Positions 14,785 to 19,225 of a stretch of DNA of 19,225 bases are shown one piece after another. The translations under genes and the position numbers were made by a program. Source of the stretch: Candidatus Bathyarchaeota archaeon (GTDB lineage: Archaea > Thermoproteota > Bathyarchaeia > Bathyarchaeales > Bathycorpusculaceae); contig DAOVMU010000006.1 in NCBI GenBank assembly GCA_030630585.1, positions 1-19,225 of the forward strand, given 5' to 3'. The notes under the pieces are model-generated. The model had not been told where the DNA came from. It did not search any database and was given only the letters and a program-made list of their open reading frames with translations. Numbering within the stretch: position 1 is the first letter of the stretch; every line of letters starts with the position of its first letter.

Positions 14785-14894
14785 TGAAGACCCTGATAAA
14801 TTGAGAAAGTGGCACAGACATCGCCAGAAGATACAACCACGCGCGAATATTTTACCGCTCATTATGTGTGCAGTTGTGACTGGTTTCTGGCGAA

Positions 14895-14903
14895 AGAATA
14901 TAT
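14895..14903 (+). promoter_or_regulatory. TATA element of zinc-ribbon/DUF4097 gene
   Basis: AAGAATATATC about 57-65 nt before ATG 14960. The Shine-Dalgarno is aaggtg (14944-14949). Confidence 0.4.
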
Positions 14904-14959
14904 CATTGTGTTCTGTGAGTAAGTGATGAATTCATAGGTTGACAAGGTGCGATGAGAAA

Positions 14960-15772
14960 ATGCTTTATTGTAGACAGTGTGGAGCAAAACTACCTAAAGA
15001 TGCAAGATTCTGTCCAGCCTGTGGAACTCGTGTAGTCTCACTAGACATGGAGTCCATGGAAAGACACCGCACCCTGAAAGTAGCCGGCAAGCCACGAGTG
15101 GTTGTTACGAATACTGCGCCTGGATCAGTCGAAGTCAAGCCTGGTCCTAATGGTGAAGTTACTGTTGACTTGGATCTTAGAGTGCCTGAAGATTTGGACT
15201 GTAACATTCTACAAGACGGTGACACAATAACTGTTACCTGTCGTACTAAAATTCGTCCTTGGAATTGGCCGTCTTATATTTTTAGGAGTGGGCCAAGGGC
15301 TAATGTCCTCGTTTCAGTGCCTGTAGAAACAGATCTTAACCTTGAAAATCGTGCAGGTCGAGTTGCAGTTACTGAAGTAAAAGGCACTATTGTAGCGGAG
15401 TCTTCAGCTGGAACATTAAGCATGCAAGACTGCGAGGGCACAGTTAAGGCTAGAACCAGAGCTGGATCTGTCAATTTGAAAAACGTTAACGGTACAGTTT
15501 CCGCCCGCAGCTCCGCAGGGTCCATAGAATTCTCCGGAGCTTTGTCAAAGAGTGAAAACTGGTTTAGAACTAATGTTGGAAGCATTGAAATCACACTACA
15601 AGGCGAACCAGACTTGACGATTGAAGCTTCTACAAGCCTAGGACGTGTCACGTGCAGTCCAGAGTTAACTGACGCACGTTACGTGCGAAATCAGTACACA
15701 GGTCAAATTGGCGCTGGAACCGGAAGACTGATCGCAGAGACAAAAACAGGAAGCATAACAATCCGTCAATAA
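14960..15772 (+). CDS. zinc-ribbon plus DUF4097 beta-helix-like protein
   Basis: A 270-aa protein. An N-terminal zinc ribbon (C4-x2-C7, C19-x2-C22, in YCRQCGAKL and FCPACGTRV) is followed by a DUF4097-type domain: repeating short strands such as VAVTEVKGTIVAESSAGTLS and VNLKNVNGTVSARSSAGSIE, expected to form an adhesin-like beta-solenoid. The domain is often found in cytoplasmic or membrane-linked proteins with unknown role. There is no signal peptide, so it is probably cytoplasmic. I chose ATG 14960 over the in-frame TTG 14939 because of aaggtg at 14944-14949 and because the zinc ribbon begins at once. Confidence 0.88.
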   Translation: MLYCRQCGAKLPKDARFCPACGTRVVSLDMESMERHRTLKVAGKPRVVVTNTAPGSVEVKPGPNGEVTVDLDLRVPEDLDCNILQDGDTITVTCRTKIRPWNWPSYIFRSGPRANVLVSVPVETDLNLENRAGRVAVTEVKGTIVAESSAGTLSMQDCEGTVKARTRAGSVNLKNVNGTVSARSSAGSIEFSGALSKSENWFRTNVGSIEITLQGEPDLTIEASTSLGRVTCSPELTDARYVRNQYTGQIGAGTGRLIAETKTGSITIRQ

Positions 15773-15858
15773 GACACGCTCCGATAATTGTGAAGTTCTA
15801 TTGGCATGCCTTTGTTATTAGCTTCTGTCAACGTGTATAATGTGTAGCACGCGGGAGT

Positions 15859-15921
15859 TCTAGTCTCTTCTAATTCGCAGTGCGTGTGAGCGCACGCTAA
15901 TTTAGAAACTTGTAGACTAGA
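15859..15921. ncRNA. long nested hairpin with GNRA-type loop, possible structured RNA
   Basis: A 63-nt near-continuous stem: TCTAGTCT/AGACTAGA (15859-15866 with 15914-15921), TTCTAATT with AAT-TTAGAA (15868-15875 with 15899-15907, one bulge), GC/GC, and GTGCGT/GCGCAC (15880-15885 with 15890-15895) closing a GTGA tetraloop. About 24 pairs in all. A 6-nt bulge (15908-15913) is on the 3' side. It lies 86 nt after the DUF4097 gene and before the OB-fold gene's TATA box. It could be a terminator or processing element, a small RNA, or a MITE. Confidence 0.5.
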
Positions 15922-15960
15922 GCGCTAATTGCACAGATTAAGGGATACGTGTACCCCATA

Positions 15961-15973
15961 AGTTTAAATAAGG
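15961..15973 (+). promoter_or_regulatory. TATA element of OB-fold gene
   Basis: AGTTTAAATAAGG, a strong archaeal TATA element about 70-80 nt before ATG 16041. Confidence 0.6.
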
Positions 15974-16040
15974 TAGCTTGCAAACTGATTGAACGCGCAA
16001 CGAGAACCGTTTCAACCATCAAAATCACGTTGACGCGTGG

Positions 16041-16736
16041 ATGACGAGTCAAGTGCGAATGAAAATATCAAGGGGTCGAGGCCGCCCTCGGGGTAAGTAT
16101 CGCTCGACCGCCGATTCTAGGCTTCTTCAGTATCTTGCTCTGATTTCAATGAAGTATGGAATTGATTCGGAAAAGTTTTTTGACAGTTTAGTTGAAGCCT
16201 GGAAACGTCAACAATCTACGTGTAAAAGCCTTTTGATCGAATGTCGCAAGAAAACGCGAAATTGTGCAGTCCTCCTGATAACCAGCAGTTGCAAAGTAGT
16301 CGCCCAATTCTCCATATCTAAAAATATACTCGAAGAAATCAATCCACTCAAAGAGTACGCTTACATGAACGCGCGCGCCTCAAGGAGAACAATGCTCGAA
16401 AAGGCTGAAAAGAAACATCTACAGATCCGAGATTTGAAATGTGGAATGAAACGAATCAACTTGAAAGCAAAAGTCATTGAAATCCCAAAGCCCAAATCCG
16501 TCATCACTCGATTTGGAGGATTCAGCAAGGTATCGAACTCAAGCATATCAGATGAAACTGGAATTATCCGATTACCCCTATGGAACAAGCAAATAGAGAT
16601 GGTTTCTGTGGGAGATCTTATAAGAGTTAAGAACGCGCGTGTCGTAACATATAGAGGCGAACGCCAGTTGAGGATCAGTAGAGGCGGACAATTGAGCGTC
16701 CTCGAAAACGGTGGCTTTTCTTCTGAAAAGCTCTAG
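16041..16736 (+). CDS. OB-fold (RPA-like) nucleic-acid-binding protein with AT-hook-like N-terminus
   Basis: A 231-aa protein. Residues about 8-20 (KISRGRGRPRGKYRS) resemble an AT-hook. A helical middle part contains NCAVLLITSSCKVVAQFSI. The C-terminal half (about 133-222) is an OB fold of replication-protein-A type: KCGMKRINLKAKVIEIPKP, ISDETGIIRLPLWN, VGDLIRVKNARVVTYRGERQ. It should bind single-stranded nucleic acid; a zinc-finger domain is absent, so it is a short RPA-like or regulatory member. ATG 16059 is an alternative start that keeps the AT-hook. A CG tract (16370-16379) lies in NARAS, but the reading there is as expected, without a break. Confidence 0.85.
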   Translation: MTSQVRMKISRGRGRPRGKYRSTADSRLLQYLALISMKYGIDSEKFFDSLVEAWKRQQSTCKSLLIECRKKTRNCAVLLITSSCKVVAQFSISKNILEEINPLKEYAYMNARASRRTMLEKAEKKHLQIRDLKCGMKRINLKAKVIEIPKPKSVITRFGGFSKVSNSSISDETGIIRLPLWNKQIEMVSVGDLIRVKNARVVTYRGERQLRISRGGQLSVLENGGFSSEKL

Positions 16737-16799
16737 AACCATTAATCATAATAGCAGACAGCTTGTCTGTATACGTTGACTGTAGGAGTGAGTGAGATA

Positions 16800-16940
16800 G
16801 TGCCGAGAGATCCTGTCTGTGGCGTAATCCTGGACGAGAAAACATCTAGATTTAAGATGAAATATGAAGGAGAAACAATTTATTTCTGCAGCGTAACCTG
16901 TAAAAAGAGGTTTAAAAGGAATCCGGGGAAATTTACATAG
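16800..16940 (+). CDS. YHS-domain protein
   Basis: A 46-aa protein that is a complete YHS metal-binding domain: RDPVCGVILDEKTSRFKMKY, then EGETIYFCSVTCKKRF. The cysteines in PVCG, FCS and TCK are the expected metal ligands. YHS domains accompany copper or heavy-metal handling and membrane transport proteins; the role here is unknown. GTG 16800 follows aggagtg by about 10 nt; GTG 16788 is also in frame. The gene is too short for ordinary length cut-offs but the domain is unmistakable. Confidence 0.82.
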   Translation: MPRDPVCGVILDEKTSRFKMKYEGETIYFCSVTCKKRFKRNPGKFT

Positions 16941-17271
16941 GATCCGCTCGCACTCAACTGAGTAAAGTAAGATCATTATTGTCAAAGATTTTAGTGTAAT
17001 CACTTCTCTATCGATGATTGAGTTGAAAAATGAGGTTTCTGTTAGAGTGACAATTCGAAAGGAAGTGTATGAGGTTGACTCACTCTATTCTTAAGAGACA
17101 GAAGTGGTCTGTGAGAGAATTGCCAGCATATAGTAATCTATTGAAGGGATGACTTGGAAACGTAAAACAATATAATTTTGAGCGTACAGTTTATAAAGAT
17201 CAACGTCTGCGTAAATGTAGCGTGTAAGAAGTGATTTTTGCACAGTAAATGCAAAGGAGTTGAGATCGCGA
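16941..17271. other. 331-nt gap with antitoxin-like fragment
   Basis: A 26-codon ORF (17014-17094) reads MIELKNEVSVRVTIRKEVYE and then stops; the phrase VSVRVTIRKEVYE resembles the start of archaeal ribbon-helix-helix or VapB-type antitoxins, so this may be a broken antitoxin. Inside it TAGAGTGA (17043-17050) pairs with TCACTCTA (17080-17087). A TATA-like tttataaag lies at about 17191 before the zinc-protein gene. Confidence 0.35.
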
Positions 17272-17415
17272 ATGTCTGAGAGGGAGATGCATAAGGCCGT
17301 ATGCGCCGATTGTGGCCAAGAATGTGAAGTACCATTTAAACCTGACCCAAGTAGACCCGTATACTGTCGAGAGTGCTGGCAAAAGAGAAGACCCCCAAGA
17401 AGAAATAGGTATTAA
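17272..17415 (+). CDS. 47-aa CxxC/CxxC zinc-binding protein
   Basis: The sequence VCADCGQECEVPFKPDPSRP followed by VYCRECWQKRRPPRRNRY carries two CxxC pairs (C11/C14 and C32/C35) and the PFKP...RPVYC pattern of the small zinc-binding proteins frequent in archaea. The tail is strongly basic, so binding to RNA or DNA is likely. aaaggag (17253-17259) lies 12 nt before ATG 17272. A T-run (17450-17457) follows the stop. Exact partner unknown. Confidence 0.78.
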   Translation: MSEREMHKAVCADCGQECEVPFKPDPSRPVYCRECWQKRRPPRRNRY

Positions 17416-17449
17416 GCTCACTAGCTAACATCTATTCCTCATTCAAACC

Positions 17450-17457
17450 TTTTTTTT
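17450..17457 (+). terminator. T8 run, likely terminator of zinc-protein gene
   Basis: Eight consecutive T residues 35 nt after TAA 17415. Archaeal transcription commonly ends in such T-tracts without a hairpin. Confidence 0.55.
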
Positions 17458-17788
17458 CCCCATCTATTTTTCTAAGCTTTGGAAATTCTTCTGATTCTTT
17501 GGACTTGTGATATGTGTTTGTTGTGTTAACGCCGAGTTATGCATTTACGACGTGTAAAACACCAAAAGGACTCGAAAAACTCTTTTTCATCAAACTTAAA
17601 GCGTTATCTTCTAGCGCGCGCAACCTCAAAAGAATATCTGAACCAAAACTACAGCATTTCAGTATCAAGAATAAGTGTTTCCATTAACGCGCGCTAGAGG
17701 TTGACCAACGCGTTTTAGTGCAAAGAAAAATATTTCATGTTTTTGTTGAGTAAGTAAACAGGTTGGTGTTTGATGCACGTGATTAGAG
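17458..17788. other. 331-nt gap with CG-tract inverted repeat and weak ORF
   Basis: TCTAGCGCGCG (17610-17620) and CGCGCGCTAGA (17688-17698) are perfect 11-bp inverted arms 67 nt apart. A 52-codon ORF (17539-17697) runs through both arms and stops in the second; its polar product has no motif, so it is not called as a gene. No target-site duplication is obvious. Confidence 0.5.
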
Positions 17789-18201
17789 ATGGTAGAAGTA
17801 TTCACTATCAAACTAAACAAAATTCAACCAAGTCAATTGTACATTAGTTCTGCAAAGCCATCTTGAGTAATGATAACATTTAACCCTAAAGTGATTGCGG
17901 CCTTTACCCTTAAAAAAATCTTGGAGAATATGTAGTCCTCGTTGATGGCCACACCAGAGCTTCTGCAGCGTTTTTGCGTGACCTTTCGGAAGTTCCACTA
18001 TACTGGGAAGAGAATGAACTGGATTGAGGTGCTTATGAACTCTGTGTAGAATGGGGTGAGAAAGAAAGGATTCACACAATCGCAGATCTCAAGAGCCGTG
18101 TTGTCTCTCAGCAAGAGTATGAAATATTGTGGCTCAAACAATGCGAAAGGATGCAACAGGATCTAGACGCACAACGAAGGCTGAAGAGAAATAAGAGTTA
18201 G
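17789..18201 (+). pseudogene. decayed ParB/sulfiredoxin-like domain gene
   Basis: Pieces in two frames reconstruct one protein. From ATG 17789 the frame gives MVEVFTIKLNKIQPSQLYIS, then TGA (17864-17866), then VMITFNPKVIAAFTLKK. After a frameshift in the seven-A run (about 17911-17918) the +1-base frame reads VVLVDGHTRASAAFLRDLSE, whose DGHTR is the ParB-like/sulfiredoxin-fold signature, continues to ENELD, meets TGA (18025-18027, where a Trp codon is expected), and resumes GAYELCVEWGEKERIHTIAD up to TAG 18201. Two nonsense codons plus an indel make a pseudogene. Intact relatives are stand-alone ParB-like proteins of about 130-140 residues. Confidence 0.75.
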
Positions 18202-18431
18202 AAAGAGGTTGACTGAAGCGCGCGTGAATGGTGTATCTTCAAAAAGAGACTGGAGAGGACTAAGAGTTTGGAAAAGAGGTAGATTTGCCCCCGCTAGCTG
18301 TTCGTTCGATAGAGAGATTTGTTGAGAAGATGAATAGTAAGCCTGATGTTTATAGAATAGAAGCTTTTTGAGGTAAAGCTTTATCAAAACGATGTGGTGT
18401 GCTCATATACCTTGAACCATAGGCGAATATT
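18202..18431 (+). other. probable decayed coding sequence before HAD gene
   Basis: Protein-like fragments appear in different frames: KRDWRGLRVWKRG, then EVDLPPLAVRSIERFVEKMN and KPDVYRIEAF, a TGA and GKALSKRCGVLIYLEP. A CG tract (18218-18224) lies at the start. I cannot name the family; the pattern suggests more gene debris adjoining the ParB-like pseudogene. Confidence 0.35.
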
Positions 18432-19100
18432 ATGAAGGCTCTGTTCTTTGATTTCGATGGGACTTTGACTGACATCAATCAGAGAGAAATAGAAGTGATA
18501 CACGACACTGTGAATCATTTCGGAATACCAGTTTCAAAAAATAGAGTGAAGCAACTGTGTGTTCAATTGCCCTCTTACACTGATGTTTTCAAGGAAACAG
18601 GACTAGAACTCACTGGTGAAGCAGTCAAATACTGGACAGCGGTCTTCGTCAAGAGATATCCCCTTTCAATGCTTAGAAAGGGAGTGGAGCCCACATTGAA
18701 AGCTCTATCCAAGATAAGCACACTCATCTGTGTCACTTCAAGGGAGACTCGTGCAGAAGTAATAAAGGAATTGAAGTTTTTATACATCCACGAATTGTTC
18801 AACCACATCGTTACTCGAGATGTAGCAGCCAAACACTTCGGATTGAATTCGCTTCCATTTTTCCCTTATCATAAACAACGCAAGAGACTCTATCAATGTG
18901 CGCTTGCAATAGCCAAGTCTAGTCCCGAAGATACAGTTGTGATAGGAGACATGGGAAAAGAACTTGTGCCTGCACAAGAGTTGGGCATCACGACAGTAGG
19001 TCTTGTCACATACGAATCGAGGAAAGAAGAATTACAACAGGCCTCGGATTTCGTGATATCGAGTATTAATCAGCTCCCAAAGACACTGCTTGAACTATAG
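18432..19100 (+). CDS. HAD-superfamily phosphatase (phosphoglycolate phosphatase-like)
   Basis: A 222-aa hydrolase. Motif I is FFDFDGTLT (nucleophile D7, acid/base D9), motif II is ICVTSRE, the motif III lysine is in YHKQRKRLYQ, and motif IV is VVIGDMGKEL. A helical cap is inserted after motif I (about residues 15-85), as in subclass I phosphatases of the phosphoglycolate type. The substrate is a phosphorylated small metabolite that cannot be specified from sequence. ATG 18432 is preceded by aggcga and begins directly at the conserved strand. The gene appears intact, in contrast to the debris upstream. Confidence 0.92.
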   Translation: MKALFFDFDGTLTDINQREIEVIHDTVNHFGIPVSKNRVKQLCVQLPSYTDVFKETGLELTGEAVKYWTAVFVKRYPLSMLRKGVEPTLKALSKISTLICVTSRETRAEVIKELKFLYIHELFNHIVTRDVAAKHFGLNSLPFFPYHKQRKRLYQCALAIAKSSPEDTVVIGDMGKELVPAQELGITTVGLVTYESRKEELQQASDFVISSINQLPKTLLEL

Positions 19101-19130
19101 TCCGCACAATATTTGCCAGCGGTCACTTGA

Positions 19131-19163
19131 TCCTCACAAATTACAATTACGTGTGCGTGAGGA
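19131..19163 (+). promoter_or_regulatory. hairpin masking the Shine-Dalgarno of the last gene
   Basis: TCCTCAC (19131-19137) pairs perfectly with GTGAGGA (19157-19163), which contains half of the strong gtgaggagg ribosome site before ATG 19170. A structured leader could limit translation; the 19-nt loop makes the stem modest. Confidence 0.35.
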
Positions 19164-19169
19164 GGATAA

Positions 19170-19225
19170 ATGAGAAAGAGACGAATTATTGGACGCGGTC
19201 GCACTCCCGAGATACTCGTCGGGGA
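19170..19225 (+). CDS. 5' part of an unidentified basic protein
   Basis: ATG 19170, with an excellent Shine-Dalgarno (gaggaggat), begins a frame reading MRKRRIIGRGRTPEILVG and running off the window. Eighteen codons are too few to identify a family; the start is strongly basic. Confidence 0.6.
   Translation, partial: MRKRRIIGRGRTPEILVG

Noticed and set aside
15274..15651. 125-aa minus-strand ORF
   Set aside because: It is antisense to the repeated DUF4097 coding sequence; the plus-strand protein has clear zinc and repeat motifs, while this one has none.
16370..16379. CG tract in the OB-fold gene as another homology breakpoint
   Set aside because: The protein reads smoothly through NARAS with the expected domain order; no chimera is visible, so this tract does not support the breakpoint idea.
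17864..18370. TGA read as tryptophan (code change)
   Set aside because: TGA fits Trp in the ParB-like debris, but intact genes here use TGG for Trp and several end at TGA, and a frameshift is also present. Pseudogene decay is simpler.
1..19225. CRISPR array
   Set aside because: No regularly spaced direct repeats of 25-40 nt were seen; the only strong direct repeat is the coding duplication at 8310-8422.

Overview
The window looks archaeal and chromosomal. Start codons are preceded by archaeal TATA elements such as TTTAAATA. It carries a CCA-encoding tRNA-Asn, Lrp/AsnC, AbrB-like and OB-fold regulators of archaeal type, and secreted proteins that combine PKD, CARDB, NosD beta-helix, dockerin and PEF-CTERM modules. 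That mixture is what I would expect from Candidatus Bathyarchaeia or a close TACK relative. The lineage call is inference: no rRNA is present.

Layout. (1) Positions 1-1852 are the end of an integrated element: two small ORFs and a zinc-ribbon tyrosine integrase run as one tight unit and stop 17 nt from the 3' end of tRNA-Asn(GTT), whose promoter lies at about 1960-1972. (2) Positions 2000-3800 hold small regulators and debris: a 67-aa AbrB-like protein with a paralog at 10.9 kb, a 2-oxoacid:ferredoxin oxidoreductase gamma fragment that stops in a GCGCGCGCGC tract, a coiled-coil protein and a small winged-helix protein. (3) Positions 4000-9450 are a cell-surface cluster: a thermonuclease-like protein, a 1008-aa exported PKD/CARDB/dockerin protein, a NosD-type beta-helix protein and a small membrane protein. 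The nuclease and the NosD protein are each cut by one in-frame TAA, and downstream codons in the same frame encode a PEF-CTERM anchor. (4) Positions 9700-11800 carry short proteins, an Lrp/AsnC regulator split over two frames, the second AbrB-like paralog with a dyad around its TATA box, and two more tiny ORFs. (5) Positions 12186-13082 encode a chimera: membrane anchor, WWDYG (oligosaccharyltransferase STT3/AglB signature) segment, NosD fragment and dockerin. (6) Positions 13456-19225 have an OFA-type MFS transporter, a zinc-ribbon/DUF4097 protein, an OB-fold protein, a YHS-domain protein, a CxxC/CxxC zinc protein, a decayed ParB-like gene, a HAD phosphatase and the start of a further gene.

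No single pathway links the window. The themes are surface proteins (two dockerins, no cohesin seen), small DNA-binding regulators preceded by palindromes, and much gene decay. Two patterns deserve follow-up. Alternating CG tracts are more frequent than expected for AT-rich DNA, and two of them lie exactly where recognisable protein homology ends. Two long nested hairpins of similar shape lie downstream of consecutive plus-strand genes.
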